Assembly (NCBI RefSeq): GCF_900107035.1
Contig: NZ_FNOJ01000001.1
Location: forward strand, 62,001-126,000
From: Alicyclobacillus hesperidum
GTDB taxonomy: Bacteria > Bacillota > Bacilli > Alicyclobacillales > Alicyclobacillaceae
Reading direction: 5' to 3'
Length of the DNA stretch: 64,000 nt
The notes beneath the pieces were generated by a model. The model was not told the origin of the DNA and did no database searches. It was given only the letters and a program-made list of their open reading frames with translations. Numbering within the stretch: the first letter of the stretch is position 1; every line of letters begins with the position of its first letter. Shown here piece by piece: positions 8,128 to 17,890 of the stretch. Made by a program: the position numbers and the translations under genes.

Positions 8128-10461
8128 CTAGATGCGTACGGAGACGACGGTGGCACCATCCCCACCTTCGCTTTGTGCAGCCGGCTCGCTCGTTTTCACC
8201 TGCGGGTGCCCCTGCAGATGGCGCCGAATAGCCGTTTTCAAGGCGCCGGTACCTTTGCCATGAATGATGACGATGCGGGCTAAGCCAGCTACCACCGCAT
8301 CGTCCAAGTATTTGTCGATCCGCATCAAGGCATCCTCCACCGTCTCTCCACGCACGTCGAGCTGCATGCGGACATCCTTGTTGCCCACCCTCTTTTTCGA
8401 GTGCGAGATAGCCACCGGCTCAACCGCCTCGGCGAGAACCTCTAAATCGTTTACTACCACTTTCATACGCATGGCCCCGAGTTGCACCAGCGCACTCTTG
8501 GAATCCGGCGCCACTTCGACAACGTCGCCTTTTTGTCCTAGTGAAATGACACGCACACGCTGGCCGACGGAAAGCTTAGGACTCACCTTGCCCGAGCGCC
8601 TGGGTGACGCCTTGCGCTCTGGCACAAGCCCTTCCAGCCCTTTGCGCAACTCGACCAATTCGTGATCTTTGACCGTCGTGTGGCGCATTTGCCGGAGTTC
8701 CCGAATGATTCGCTCCGCCTCCTGCTGCGCCTTCTCCACGATGGAGGCCGCCTCATTTCGCGCTCGCTCGCGCACATCGGCCAATTCCTTATCCAACGCC
8801 GTTTCGCGTGCGTCGAGTTGCTCCATTTGGGCTCGTGCGTCCTCCCATGCTCGCGCCGCCTCATCGCGCAGCCGCTCTGCCTCGCGGTTGGCCGCCTCAA
8901 GTTTCCCAATGAGCTCCTCGACATGAACATCTGTTTCGGCGACATGTTCCCGCGCCGCGGCCAGAATATCATCAGGCAACCCCAGCCTTTGCGCAATGGC
9001 CAGCGCATTGGATCGCCCTGGAACGCCCATCAAGAGTCGATATGTCGGACGCAGACTCGCCAGATCAAACTCCATGCTCGCGTTCATGGCATGCGAATTG
9101 TGAAAGGCATAACCTTTCAATTCTGCGTAGTGCGTCGTCGCCATAACGCGAGCCCCCACCCGCGTCAAGCGATCCAAGATCGCGATCGCCAACGCCGATC
9201 CCTCTGCTGGATCTGTACCTGCGCCCAGCTCGTCCAACAATACGAGACTCTTTTCGTCGACTTGTTGAAGCATTTGAATAATGTTTTTCATGTGGGAAGA
9301 AAATGTCGAAAGGCTTTGTTCAATACTCTGCTCATCGCCAATATCGACGAACACGTCGCGGCAAAAACCAATCTCACTTTCCCTGCGCGTCGGCAAAAAC
9401 AGTCCCGACATCGCCATTAAAGTGAGCAAACCAACCGTTTTTAAAGTGACCGTTTTACCACCCGTGTTGGGTCCCGTAATGATCAACAGGCGGAAATCGG
9501 CACCAAGTTCGACGTCGATGGGCACACCTGCCGGGTGGAGCTGGGGATGGCGAGCGCCATGAAGGCGCCAGACACCGTCTGTCAACTGCGGCCGTTTTCC
9601 GCCGATCCGCCGCGCGTAACCAGCCTTCGCGAAGATCAGGTCCGCCTGCTCGAGCAGTGCGACATTCGTTTCCAGCTCTTCAGACACCGTCGCAATTACA
9701 GCGCTGATCTGCTGCAAAATGCGCTCGATCTCGCGCTCTTCCAAGACTTCGATCTCTCGAATACGCTCGCCGATTTCTGATACTGCACGCGGTTCAATAA
9801 AAACCGTTGAGCCAGATGAAGACACGTCGCGCACGATGCCGCGAAGCTGATTTTTGTGTTCGACGCGCACAGGCAGGCAGTAATACGGACCGCGCATCGC
9901 GACAATGGGCTCCTGTAGCAACTTTTGATGGGTGCGCAACAACCTGTCCAGGGTCGTCCGCACCTCGCCTTCCCGGCGACGCCGCTCCGACCTCAACTGG
10001 AGTAGTACATCGCTGGCGTGATCGAGCACTTGCCCGTCATCGCTGACAACTTGCCGAATCTCTTGCTCGGTGCGCCGCAAGTCGGCCATTGGCGCGACCA
10101 ATTCGCTGAGCAGAGGGAGATCGATTTCAGTGGCAGCGTGTTCGATGAACTGCCGAAACGCTCGTCCCCCAGCGATAAACTGCGCTATGGCAAGCACCTG
10201 GTCGGCTCCGAGCACACCGCCCACTTTGGCGCGAGACAGTGCCGGACGAATATCTGTAACGCCTGCAAAGGGTGGAGATCCGGCACGTAGCAGACAGCGA
10301 TAGGCTTCGTCGACTTTGGCCAAGGCGCTCTCTGCCTCAGCGCGAAACGAAAATGGCGACATCGTCTGCGCCAATTGTTTACCAAGACTGGACATGGCTT
10401 CGTCAGCCACGCGTTGCCGAACCCAATCGTATTCCAAGGCCTCAAGCGACCGTATGATCAT
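8128..10461 (-). CDS. mutS2: MutS2 family DNA/ribosome rescue ATPase
   Basis: This 777-residue protein has the MutS2 architecture: a clamp/lever region, an ABC-type ATPase with Walker A GPNTGGKT (about 329-336) and Walker B LVLLDELGAGTD, a long charged coiled coil, a KOW-like segment, and a C-terminal Smr domain (LDVRGETVEDA, HGKGTG). It lacks the mismatch-recognition domain of MutS. Family members suppress homologous recombination and, in Bacillus, act on collided ribosomes. ATG at 10461 is chosen because GGAG lies 8 nt upstream; the GTG at 10470 overlaps that site. Confidence 0.95.
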   Translation of the reverse strand: MIIRSLEALEYDWVRQRVADEAMSSLGKQLAQTMSPFSFRAEAESALAKVDEAYRCLLRAGSPPFAGVTDIRPALSRAKVGGVLGADQVLAIAQFIAGGRAFRQFIEHAATEIDLPLLSELVAPMADLRRTEQEIRQVVSDDGQVLDHASDVLLQLRSERRRREGEVRTTLDRLLRTHQKLLQEPIVAMRGPYYCLPVRVEHKNQLRGIVRDVSSSGSTVFIEPRAVSEIGERIREIEVLEEREIERILQQISAVIATVSEELETNVALLEQADLIFAKAGYARRIGGKRPQLTDGVWRLHGARHPQLHPAGVPIDVELGADFRLLIITGPNTGGKTVTLKTVGLLTLMAMSGLFLPTRRESEIGFCRDVFVDIGDEQSIEQSLSTFSSHMKNIIQMLQQVDEKSLVLLDELGAGTDPAEGSALAIAILDRLTRVGARVMATTHYAELKGYAFHNSHAMNASMEFDLASLRPTYRLLMGVPGRSNALAIAQRLGLPDDILAAAREHVAETDVHVEELIGKLEAANREAERLRDEAARAWEDARAQMEQLDARETALDKELADVRERARNEAASIVEKAQQEAERIIRELRQMRHTTVKDHELVELRKGLEGLVPERKASPRRSGKVSPKLSVGQRVRVISLGQKGDVVEVAPDSKSALVQLGAMRMKVVVNDLEVLAEAVEPVAISHSKKRVGNKDVRMQLDVRGETVEDALMRIDKYLDDAVVAGLARIVIIHGKGTGALKTAIRRHLQGHPQVKTSEPAAQSEGGDGATVVSVRI

Positions 10462-10571
10462 GTATCGCACTCCATTGCATCAAACTCCAGAAATCCCATT
10501 CATTTTACCACATCGTCCGATAAGTGTCCGGCAACCATATCAGCAAGACACGTCAGGAGGGAGGCAGACAT

Positions 10572-10925
10572 ATGCACATTCTAGGCCATATTGTCCGCTT
10601 TGTTGTATCCGCACTGGTGCTGATGTTTGTCGGATACGTCGTTCCTGGTTTTGGCGTGATGGGATTTTGGTCAGCGATTTTGGCCGCCATCGTGATCACG
10701 CTTCTGGGACTCGCCATGGAGGCGCTGTTCGGCCGCCGCATTTCACCGTATGGGCGCGGCATTGTTGGCTTCATATCGGGTGCAATTGTGATTTACGTCG
10801 CCCAACTGTTTGTTCCTGGCCTACACGCGAGCATCTTAGGAGCGTTGCTCGCATCGTTGGTCATTGGTATCATCGACCTGTTCATTCCGACAAACCTGCG
10901 CCGTACACATGGCGACGAACATTGA
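10572..10925 (+). CDS. YvlD-like / phage-holin-family 4 membrane protein
   Basis: This 117-residue protein has three to four hydrophobic segments (about residues 7-27, 31-52, 62-82 and 86-106) and the motif GRRISPYGRGIVGFISG typical of the YvlD/holin 4 superfamily. Such proteins are widespread in Bacillota; a stress-related membrane role is suspected and lysis activity is not shown. AGGAGGGAGG lies 7 nt before the ATG. It is a single-gene unit divergent from mutS2, with its own terminator. Confidence 0.8.
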   Translation: MHILGHIVRFVVSALVLMFVGYVVPGFGVMGFWSAILAAIVITLLGLAMEALFGRRISPYGRGIVGFISGAIVIYVAQLFVPGLHASILGALLASLVIGIIDLFIPTNLRRTHGDEH

Positions 10926-10938
10926 CGCAGGCAAGCTA

Positions 10939-10966
10939 CGCCGGGGATACCCCCGGCGATTTTTTG
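10939..10966 (+). terminator. Intrinsic terminator
   Basis: A perfect 8-bp GC stem (10939-10946 and 10951-10958) with a 4-nt loop is followed by ATTTTTTG. Confidence 0.92.
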
Positions 10967-10993
10967 TCAATGAAGAGGGGAGCGCGATATCGA

Positions 10994-11545
10994 CTACAGG
11001 GACTGGGTACCCATGGCATGCGCTTTGCCTTTGCCAAGCCGTGAAACGGCTTGATTGAAGGAAGGGCTGTTTAACCAGTGAACAATGGCGGAATGGTTGA
11101 CCTGATGTTGAATGGAGGGTGTATTGACATAGTGCAAGATCAAGCCGATGACGTACACGAAAATGATGGCCAAAGCCACGCCAGCAATCAGTCCAGCCAA
11201 ACGGTTGACAAACGATAACACAGGCAAACTGAATAGAGCGTCCAGCAAACCAGCTGCATATCGCAACAATAAAAAGGTCACAATAAACACCAAACCGAAA
11301 GCAATGGCTCCTGACAGGTTGCTGAATAGCAGGGAAGCGATTCCACCTTTTTCCTGAACCTGCGTGCCAATATGTAAGTGGGCAATGACAGGTGCCACGT
11401 ACGGCCGAAGCCAGTAAGACACAAAGTACGCGATAATGGCGCCAAACAAGCGCGTCACCTGGCGGATGAGGCCAAGGCGATAGCCGTTGATGGCCCCTAA
11501 CACGATGATGGCCGCGAAAATCAGGTCAAGCACGTCTCCATTCAC
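10994..11545 (-). CDS. CvpA family membrane protein
   Basis: This 183-residue protein has four predicted membrane helices starting at about residue 4 (DLIFAAIIVLGAINGYRLG) and the CvpA-type loop after helix 1. CvpA homologues were linked to colicin V export in E. coli; in Bacillota the function is unclear, and the gene often neighbours zapA and mutS2, as here. The GTG at 11545 overlaps the zapA stop (GTGA), giving a coupled start and a length normal for the family; the longer open frame upstream lies within zapA and is not used. Confidence 0.85.
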   Translation of the reverse strand: MNGDVLDLIFAAIIVLGAINGYRLGLIRQVTRLFGAIIAYFVSYWLRPYVAPVIAHLHIGTQVQEKGGIASLLFSNLSGAIAFGLVFIVTFLLLRYAAGLLDALFSLPVLSFVNRLAGLIAGVALAIIFVYVIGLILHYVNTPSIQHQVNHSAIVHWLNSPSFNQAVSRLGKGKAHAMGTQSL

Positions 11546-11817
11546 GATTGCGACGTGCCCCCCGTCTGTTCTTCCAACAAATTGACCAGTTCTTGGTATT
11601 CCCGCTGTAATTGATGCAGCTGTTCGGCTAGGTTCAGGGCAGCTAAGACGGCAACGCGCCGCTCGTCCATATACGAGGCTGTAGCAGCAATTTCCGCCAT
11701 ACACCTATCGACCATCCTGGCGACTTCTTGAATATGTTGCTCGGAACTGGTCCCGCGCAAAGTATATTCGATACCATGGATGACGACTTTCACACGATTC
11801 ACCGATTTGTTGTCCAT
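11542..11817 (-). CDS. zapA: Cell division protein ZapA
   Basis: This 91-residue protein matches ZapA: a compact N-terminal domain (VKVVIHGIEYTLRG) and a C-terminal coiled coil rich in Leu/Glu/Gln. ZapA binds FtsZ and bundles filaments at the Z ring. AAAGGCGGG precedes the ATG. It overlaps cvpA by 4 bp and follows pheT, a common Bacillota order. Confidence 0.92.
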   Translation of the reverse strand: MDNKSVNRVKVVIHGIEYTLRGTSSEQHIQEVARMVDRCMAEIAATASYMDERRVAVLAALNLAEQLHQLQREYQELVNLLEEQTGGTSQS

Positions 11818-11835
11818 CCATGTCCCGCCTTTCTA

Positions 11836-11859
11836 CACGGCGAACGCTCGTTCGCCGTG
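11836..11859. other. 11-bp inverted repeat before zapA
   Basis: A perfect 11-bp palindromic arm pair (11836-11846 and 11849-11859) with a 2-nt loop stands just upstream of the zapA ribosome binding site. No U tract follows on either strand. It may stabilise the zapA-cvpA mRNA or be an operator; I cannot tell which. Confidence 0.6.
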
Positions 11860-11918
11860 ACATCCTTTCGCTGTTTCCTACAAGATTCAGCATACCCATC
11901 TGAATCTCCTGCAACCGG

Positions 11919-14333
11919 TCATGACCGTAACTGTGCATTGTGATTGACGCGCAACGCGTCAATGGCCGTCGCAACAAGCTGCTCGATTTCGTCGTCTGTC
12001 AACGTGTGCTCCGCATGTTGGAAAAACATCGTGATCGCAACACTCTTCCTGCCTTCTGGCACACCTTCGCCGACATAGACGTCGAACGCCCTCAGGCCTT
12101 GCAGCAAACCTGACGTAGCGAGACGTTCGCGCACCGTACGCAATAGATCCCCGACCAACGTCTCGCGGTCGACGACGATCGCGATATCGCGGCGGCTTCC
12201 AGGAAACCTGGGGAGTGCCTTGGCCTGCATGTCGCTCTCGCGAGTGGCGAGCAAACTCGCAACATCGATTTCCGCATATATAGCCCGGTCGATTCCAAAT
12301 GCCTTTGCCGTTTCCGGATGCAGTTCACCGACAACGCCAATCGTTTCCTCGCCTGCCACGATGTCGGCAGAACGCCCTGGGTGTAGCCACGGTATGGCGG
12401 ATCGAACATACGACGCATCGGCACCCAGTGCGGCAAGGAGATTTTCCAGCACACCCTTGGCGTCGTAGAAATCGTACCGACGAGCCTTTTCGTATAAGGT
12501 GCCTTCAGTCTCTCCAAACCATAGCATCGCAATCACTTCCCGTTCCTGCGGCTGTGAACGGAGAGGTAGTTCCGAAGTCAAGTACGACTTGCCGATTTCA
12601 AATACGGCTCCGCCCGGCACCTGGTGCGCCAAATTGTGCACCGCCACTTCGGCAAGGCTCGGCAACAGGTGTGTTCGCAATACACGACGTTCATCAGACA
12701 TCGGCAACAGCAGCGGAATCGGCCGATACGGTGACGAAAGTGGAGCCAACGCATCCGGCGACGTCAACGCATAGGTGCGAACTTCGAACAATCCCATGTT
12801 CACAAGCAAGACCCGAGCCTTCGCCAACATCGCTTGCCGACGATCGCGCATACCTGGCGTGACAGGAAGTACCGTCACTGTCGACGGAATATTGTCGTAA
12901 CCGTGTAAGCGGGCGATTTCTTCATACAAGTCAGCCGTCAGCGTGACATCAGCGCGACGAGACGGCACCTCGACCAGCCACTTATCCTCCTGCCTGTGCA
13001 CGCCAAAACCAAGCGCATGAAAGATGGCCTCCATCTCGTCATTTGAAATGGCAAAACCAAGCGCTTCCCGGCACTGTTCTGGCACAAAGGGAATTTGCCA
13101 TGAATCGCCTGCTTTGCGCTCCTGATGCACGGCGACCGACGGTCCAATGGGCCTTGCACCACCCAACTCGACCAACAAAGCCGTCGCGCGTGCCAGTGCT
13201 GGGGAGATAGCGGCTGGATCGACACCCTTCTCAAAGCGCTGCTGTGCTTCCGAGCGCAGCCCCAGACGCTGCCCTGTGCGGCGTACGGAGCTGCCGTCAA
13301 AACGCGCCGACTCTAAGGCAATCCGCCGCGTCGACGCCGTGATCTCGCTGTTTTCGCCACCCATGACACCGGCCAAGCCAATAGCCTTTTCAGGATCCGA
13401 AATGACAATCATGTCACGGGTCAACGTTCGCTTCTGCCCATCGAGTGTCACGAGCTCTTCGCCATCATGCGCCTGACGCACGACAATCTGCGATTGAGCA
13501 ATGCTGTCTGCGTCGAAAGCGTGCAACGGCTGTCCCCATTCGAGCATGACATAGTTTGTCACATCGACCACCAGATCGATGGTGCGAATCCCCATCGCTA
13601 TCAACCGCATCTGCATCCAAAGTGGCGACGACGTCTGGTTGATACCATCAAGTACCTGTGCTTCGTAGCGCGGGCAGCGCTCTGTGGCGAGATCGATAGC
13701 GATAGGCGACTCACCCGCACCCTTTGGCGCCTCAATGTGCTCTGGAAAGGAATGCCTAGACCGCAAAATGGCGGCCACTTCGTGAACAAGGCCGCGAATA
13801 GAAAAGCAGTCGCTACGATTGGGCGTGAGATCGATGTCGAGCACTACGTCGTCCAGACATAGTACCTTGACAATATCCTCACCAATTGGTGTCTCCTCCG
13901 GCAAGACGAACAACCCGGTGGCCTGCGCACTGGGCAACAAACGCGTTTCCAAGCCAATCTCCGCCGCTGAGCAAAGCATGCCGTTCGATTCGACACCGCG
14001 CAATGTTGTACGCCGAATCTGCACTCCACCAGGCAATGTTGCACCGGGCAACGCTACGGGCACGCGCAACCCAGGATTTGCATTGGGCGCACCACAGACG
14101 ATTTGCAGAGGCTCCCCTGTACCGACATTCACCATGCAGACGCGCAACCTGTCCGCATTCGGATGCTGCCGTGCCGCGACGATCTCGCCAACCACCACGC
14201 CAGAAACTCCTTTATTGCGCGGTTCGACCGCGTCGACGGCGAGCCCTGCGCTGGTCAGCTTGTCCGCAAGTGCCTCCGGCGACAAATCCGCGAGATCGAC
14301 ATATTCACGCAACCATTGGTATGAGACTTTCAC
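11919..14333 (-). CDS. pheT: Phenylalanyl-tRNA synthetase beta subunit
   Basis: This 804-residue subunit of the alpha2-beta2 enzyme has an N-terminal EMAP/tRNA-binding domain (about 40-155, GVVVGEIVAARQHPNADRL), a B3/B4 editing region, a B5 domain, a catalytic-like core, and a C-terminal ferredoxin-fold anticodon-binding domain with FPGSRRDIAIVVD. It starts 27 nt after pheS. The length is the usual one. Confidence 0.96.
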   Translation of the reverse strand: MKVSYQWLREYVDLADLSPEALADKLTSAGLAVDAVEPRNKGVSGVVVGEIVAARQHPNADRLRVCMVNVGTGEPLQIVCGAPNANPGLRVPVALPGATLPGGVQIRRTTLRGVESNGMLCSAAEIGLETRLLPSAQATGLFVLPEETPIGEDIVKVLCLDDVVLDIDLTPNRSDCFSIRGLVHEVAAILRSRHSFPEHIEAPKGAGESPIAIDLATERCPRYEAQVLDGINQTSSPLWMQMRLIAMGIRTIDLVVDVTNYVMLEWGQPLHAFDADSIAQSQIVVRQAHDGEELVTLDGQKRTLTRDMIVISDPEKAIGLAGVMGGENSEITASTRRIALESARFDGSSVRRTGQRLGLRSEAQQRFEKGVDPAAISPALARATALLVELGGARPIGPSVAVHQERKAGDSWQIPFVPEQCREALGFAISNDEMEAIFHALGFGVHRQEDKWLVEVPSRRADVTLTADLYEEIARLHGYDNIPSTVTVLPVTPGMRDRRQAMLAKARVLLVNMGLFEVRTYALTSPDALAPLSSPYRPIPLLLPMSDERRVLRTHLLPSLAEVAVHNLAHQVPGGAVFEIGKSYLTSELPLRSQPQEREVIAMLWFGETEGTLYEKARRYDFYDAKGVLENLLAALGADASYVRSAIPWLHPGRSADIVAGEETIGVVGELHPETAKAFGIDRAIYAEIDVASLLATRESDMQAKALPRFPGSRRDIAIVVDRETLVGDLLRTVRERLATSGLLQGLRAFDVYVGEGVPEGRKSVAITMFFQHAEHTLTDDEIEQLVATAIDALRVNHNAQLRS

Positions 14334-14360
14334 GCTTCCACTCCTCTTTCACGTATTTGA

Positions 14361-15404
14361 TTATGCTCGAGCAAACTGCGCCAGAAAGCGCAAGTCATTT
14401 TGATACAACAAGCGAATATCTGAGATTCCGTAGCGCAACATGGCGATGCGTTCTGGACCCATACCGAAGGCAAAACCACTATAGCGTGTGCTGTCATAGC
14501 CAGACATATCGAGCACGCGGGGATGAACCATACCTGCGCCAAGAATCTCTATCCAACCCGTGCCCTTACACACGCGACAGCCTTCCCCGTGACAGTGGAC
14601 GCACAAGAGATCCACCTCGGCACTTGGTTCGGTGAACGGAAAGTAACTGGGGCGCAATCGCACACGCTGCTCGGGTCCGAACAAAGCTTTGGCAAACGAT
14701 TCGAGCGTGCCTTTTAAATCACTCATCCGAATTCCTTCGCCCACAACCAGGCCTTCGATCTGAGTGAATTGATGTGAGTGTGTCGCGTCATCCTCATCCC
14801 GACGGTACACTCTCCCAGGAACAATCACCTTGATGGGAACGTCGCCTTGCATACGTTCCATCGTGCGCACCTGCATCGGCGAGGTGTGCGTGCGAAGCAA
14901 GAGTTCGTCACTTAGATAAAACGTATCCTGCATATCGCGCGCCGGATGATCTTTGGGCAGGTTCAACAACTCGAAATTGTAATGGTCGGTTTCGATCTCG
15001 GGACCATCGACAATAGAAAAGCCCATACCGAGGAAGATATCCTCAATCTCTTGAATCACGCGCGAAATGGGGTGGATGGCCCCCCTGCCGATTGCCCTTC
15101 CCGGCAACGTGATGTCGATGGTCTCTTGCGCAAGACGAAGGGCCTGCTCGGCAGCTGCCAAGGCCGTTTGCCGTTCCAGATACGCGGCTTCCAACGCGTT
15201 ACGCACCTCATTCACCCGCTCACCAAATAGCGGGCGTTCCTCCTGCCTAAGACCCCCCATTTGCTTCGAAAGTGCATTCAACTCGCTCTTTTTTCCGAGA
15301 TATTGCACACGCCAATTCGTCAAATCCTTGGTCGCCGAGATCTTCGTCAGTTCCGCCAGTGCGGTTTCCTGTAAACGCCGCAACTGGACGATCAACGCTT
15401 CCAT
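14361..15404 (-). CDS. pheS: Phenylalanyl-tRNA synthetase alpha subunit
   Basis: This 347-residue catalytic subunit has an N-terminal coiled coil (about 1-90) and the class II core with motif 2 around [15 protein letters not shown] and motif 3 in [14 protein letters not shown]. The ATG at 15404 gives the family length; the longer open frame upstream lies in the T-box leader. It is cotranscribed with pheT and controlled by the leader at 15480-15770. Confidence 0.96.
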   Translation of the reverse strand: MEALIVQLRRLQETALAELTKISATKDLTNWRVQYLGKKSELNALSKQMGGLRQEERPLFGERVNEVRNALEAAYLERQTALAAAEQALRLAQETIDITLPGRAIGRGAIHPISRVIQEIEDIFLGMGFSIVDGPEIETDHYNFELLNLPKDHPARDMQDTFYLSDELLLRTHTSPMQVRTMERMQGDVPIKVIVPGRVYRRDEDDATHSHQFTQIEGLVVGEGIRMSDLKGTLESFAKALFGPEQRVRLRPSYFPFTEPSAEVDLLCVHCHGEGCRVCKGTGWIEILGAGMVHPRVLDMSGYDSTRYSGFAFGMGPERIAMLRYGISDIRLLYQNDLRFLAQFARA

Positions 15405-15479
15405 ATCCACAAGTCCTCGCCCCTTCGACTTCTTCTGCACATCGAACCTGCACGTACAAGTTGACTTTCTGGCATAATG

Positions 15480-15513
15480 AAAAAGCAACTCACCCCAGCT
15501 AGGGACGAGTTGC
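15480..15513 (-). terminator. T-box attenuator terminator of pheST
   Basis: The stem arms at 15485-15491 and 15507-15513, extended by GGGG/CCC pairing around the loop, are followed by TTTTTC on the minus strand. The T-box sequence lies just upstream and can form the competing antiterminator. Confidence 0.9.
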
Positions 15514-15770
15514 TCGCGATACCACCCTAATTGACGGCAAAGTGCCGTCCGCCTTCATTTCCATAACGGATCTTCCCGGTGTACAATCCAAAGGGCGTTT
15601 CGATCCGGTGAGGCCTACTGAAATATGGCGATCCCAGCCGCCATAACGTTCAGCCTCACAGCTCCAAGGTGAACTTCAATCGCTCGCATTCAGCACACTT
15701 CCAGTCCTGGTGCGCCTCCCTGGAGAACGCAAGACGATTTACTCTCCTCATCATCGCCGCAACTATTCCG
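15480..15770 (-). promoter_or_regulatory. T-box riboswitch, phenylalanine specifier
   Basis: The leader carries the Stem I start AGGAGAGTA (15748-15740), a specifier loop with UUC (15673-15671), and the T-box AGGGTGGTATCGCG (15528-15515) before a terminator. Uncharged tRNA-Phe should pair with UUC and the T-box bulge and allow read-through into pheST. The specifier agrees with the genes downstream. Confidence 0.92.
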
Positions 15771-15782
15771 ATGTCACCAACG

Positions 15783-15811
15783 AGTATACGCAATGCTGTA
15801 ACAGGCCGCAA
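15783..15811 (-). promoter_or_regulatory. Promoter of the pheST leader
   Basis: TTGCGG and TATACT are 17 nt apart; transcription would start near 15776, just before Stem I. Confidence 0.6.
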
Positions 15812-15959
15812 CCAGCCTGGCACAAAACGAGCCTGATTTCGCCAGGTTCCACACATCTAGGTGAATGTCGTGGTCCCGATAACGGCTTCGGCAATAACGT
15901 AGAAGTGTGACCGGCAGTCAAAACCGGCTGCCGTAACAGCATTTGAAGGAGGCGTTTCT

Positions 15960-16094
15960 ATGTACGGCGTTTTCGGTGGTTACACACAATGGGCGGTCGT
16001 CTTTTTGATCATCTTCGTGCTGTTCTTCCTGTTAGTACCCGCATACGGTGCAGTTTCAGGTACGGCTGCAGCCGCTCCCGGCGTCGTGTACTAA
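15960..16094 (+). CDS. YjcZ-like small hydrophobic sporulation peptide
   Basis: This 44-residue open frame has a very good ribosome binding site (AAGGAGGCG 7 nt before ATG). It reads MYGVFGGY, then one long hydrophobic helix (about residues 11-28), then a short Ala/Gly/Val tail. The Gly/Tyr N-terminus plus one membrane helix resembles the YjcZ/SscA family of tiny spore proteins. The match is by pattern only and the sequence is short. It stands alone, divergent from pheST, and is followed by a strong inverted repeat. Confidence 0.6.
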   Translation: MYGVFGGYTQWAVVFLIIFVLFFLLVPAYGAVSGTAAAAPGVVY

Positions 16095-16111
16095 CCGGCG
16101 AGCCAACCATA

Positions 16112-16163
16112 GACGCGAAACCAGGGAAGTCGCCACAACGGTCGGCTTCCCTGGTTTCGCGTC
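16112..16163. terminator. 18-bp inverted repeat between convergent genes
   Basis: Perfect 18-nt arms (16112-16129 and 16146-16163) enclose a 16-nt loop between the small peptide gene and the purK stop. No U tract follows on either strand. Its location between convergent genes suggests a bidirectional terminator or mRNA-end stabiliser. Confidence 0.6.
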
Positions 16164-16168
16164 GCCCA

Positions 16169-17371
16169 TCAGCCTTCCCCTTGCGTGTCAACTTGCCAAA
16201 TACCGAGATCTCGCTTCACTTGCAAAGCCTGCTCCACGTCGGAAGCGAGGATATTGATATGACCCATTTTGCGATCACGCTTGACCTCTGCCTTGCCATA
16301 CAAATGGACCTTGACCTGCCCCGGCAACGACGGCATTGCGCGCAACAGCGGATCGACATCTTGCCCAAGAACGTTAACCATGACAACAGGCGTCAACAAC
16401 GAAACGTCGCCGAGCGGTAAGTTGCAAATGGCACGCACATGTTGTTCAAACTGACTCGTCGAGCACGCATCCATCGTGTAATGACCACTGTTGTGCGGAC
16501 GCGGTGCCAGTTCGTTGATGTAGAGTTGTCCGCCCTCTGCGACGAAAAATTCGACGGCAATCAGCCCGACCACATCCAACTTACGGGCCACGTCGCACGC
16601 AATCGACCTAGCCTTGACGAGCACCTCTTCAGGAAAACGCGCAGGTACGATAGACATGTGCAAAATGTGATTCATATGCACATTCTCAGCAACTGGAAAG
16701 GCGGCCGTCTCTCCTCTTGGACTACGTGCCACAATCACAGAGCACTCTCCAACAAAGGGAATGTACTGTTCTGCGATGAGCGATTCGTCGTCTGCGCCGG
16801 AACGTGTATGCGCCTCGATGATGGATTGCCATTGCGGCAAGAAGCGATCGACATCCGACGGCTCCCGAACCATCCACTGCCCCTTCCCATCGTACCCACC
16901 GCGGCACGTCTTGACGACCAAGCGTTCACCTAGCTGTGCGAAAGCACTTTGGATGTCCTCCAGATTGGCAATGGGCACAAATGGAGTTACAGGCAAACCA
17001 GCTTTGGCCAACGTCGACTTTTCGCGCACCCTGTGTTGCGTCGTTGCCAACAATCGGCTGCCCTGCGGGACGTGCGCAGAATGTTCGAGTGCGGCCGCGA
17101 CATCGGCGTCGACGTTTTCAAACTCATACGTGATTACGTCACAACGATGCGAAAGGAGTTTTGCCGCCTCGACATCGTCGTACTTCGCAACCACTTGGCC
17201 ATCGCTGACCTGCGCGGCGGGGCAATCCGGTGTCGGATCGAGCACCTGAAAGCGATAGCCCATGCGGCGACCGTCTAATGCCATCATCCGGCCAAGCTGA
17301 CCACCACCGAGGATGCCGATGACCGCAGGAGGCAGGATGGACGCCGCAGGCGAGTACTCATTTCGCGGCAC
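16169..17371 (-). CDS. purK: N5-carboxyaminoimidazole ribonucleotide synthase
   Basis: This 400-residue ATP-grasp enzyme makes N5-CAIR from AIR, bicarbonate and ATP in purine synthesis. The N-terminal glycine motif [12 protein letters not shown] and the ATP-grasp motif [13 protein letters not shown] are visible, as is the metal-binding region [18 protein letters not shown] at 17371 is chosen because GGAGGAG lies just upstream inside the purE 3' end; the genes overlap by 14 bp and are probably coupled. Confidence 0.95.
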   Translation of the reverse strand: MPRNEYSPAASILPPAVIGILGGGQLGRMMALDGRRMGYRFQVLDPTPDCPAAQVSDGQVVAKYDDVEAAKLLSHRCDVITYEFENVDADVAAALEHSAHVPQGSRLLATTQHRVREKSTLAKAGLPVTPFVPIANLEDIQSAFAQLGERLVVKTCRGGYDGKGQWMVREPSDVDRFLPQWQSIIEAHTRSGADDESLIAEQYIPFVGECSVIVARSPRGETAAFPVAENVHMNHILHMSIVPARFPEEVLVKARSIACDVARKLDVVGLIAVEFFVAEGGQLYINELAPRPHNSGHYTMDACSTSQFEQHVRAICNLPLGDVSLLTPVVMVNVLGQDVDPLLRAMPSLPGQVKVHLYGKAEVKRDRKMGHINILASDVEQALQVKRDLGIWQVDTQGEG

Positions 17372-17855
17372 CCGGGTCTCCTCCTTCCAGTACTCGATCG
17401 CGAATGTCATCGGCTCGGCGAGCAAGCTTGTCCGCCAAATCGGGATCGAAAGCCGCCAAAATACGAGCGGCAAACAACCCTGCATTCACCGCGCCAGCTC
17501 GTCCAATGGCCATCGTGGCAACGGGGACCCCGCCTGGCATCTGCACGATGGACAGGAGCGAGTCGAGCCCTTGCAAGGTCGACGTCTGTACAGGCACGCC
17601 AATCACCGGCAAAGTTGTCTTGGCGGCGACCATGCCAGGCAAATGGGCGGCCCCACCCGCCCCTGCGACAATCACTGCGAGGCCCCGGTCCCGAGCGCCC
17701 GCAGCATATTCGAACATGTAATCGGGCGTGCGGTGTGCGGAAACCACCTTCCGTTCGTAGGGAATGGACAACTCATCCAGGACGGTACAGGTGTGTTGCA
17801 TCGTCTCCCAGTCGCTCTGACTGCCCATTATGACACCCACGCGCGGTGTCGACAT
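17358..17855 (-). CDS. purE: N5-CAIR mutase
   Basis: This 165-residue PurE class I enzyme converts N5-CAIR to CAIR, the step after PurK. Signature segments are [24 protein letters not shown] and [16 protein letters not shown]. No purine riboswitch or PurR-type leader is seen upstream; instead purE starts 35 nt after fba, so it may be transcribed with the glycolytic genes. Confidence 0.96.
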   Translation of the reverse strand: MSTPRVGVIMGSQSDWETMQHTCTVLDELSIPYERKVVSAHRTPDYMFEYAAGARDRGLAVIVAGAGGAAHLPGMVAAKTTLPVIGVPVQTSTLQGLDSLLSIVQMPGGVPVATMAIGRAGAVNAGLFAARILAAFDPDLADKLARRADDIRDRVLEGGDPGAAK

Positions 17856-17890
17856 GAATGGTCATCCTCCTTACGCGATTCCACTTTGGT

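Noticed and set aside
17856-17890. Purine riboswitch or PurR box before purE
   Set aside because: The gap is only 35 nt and shows no riboswitch core.
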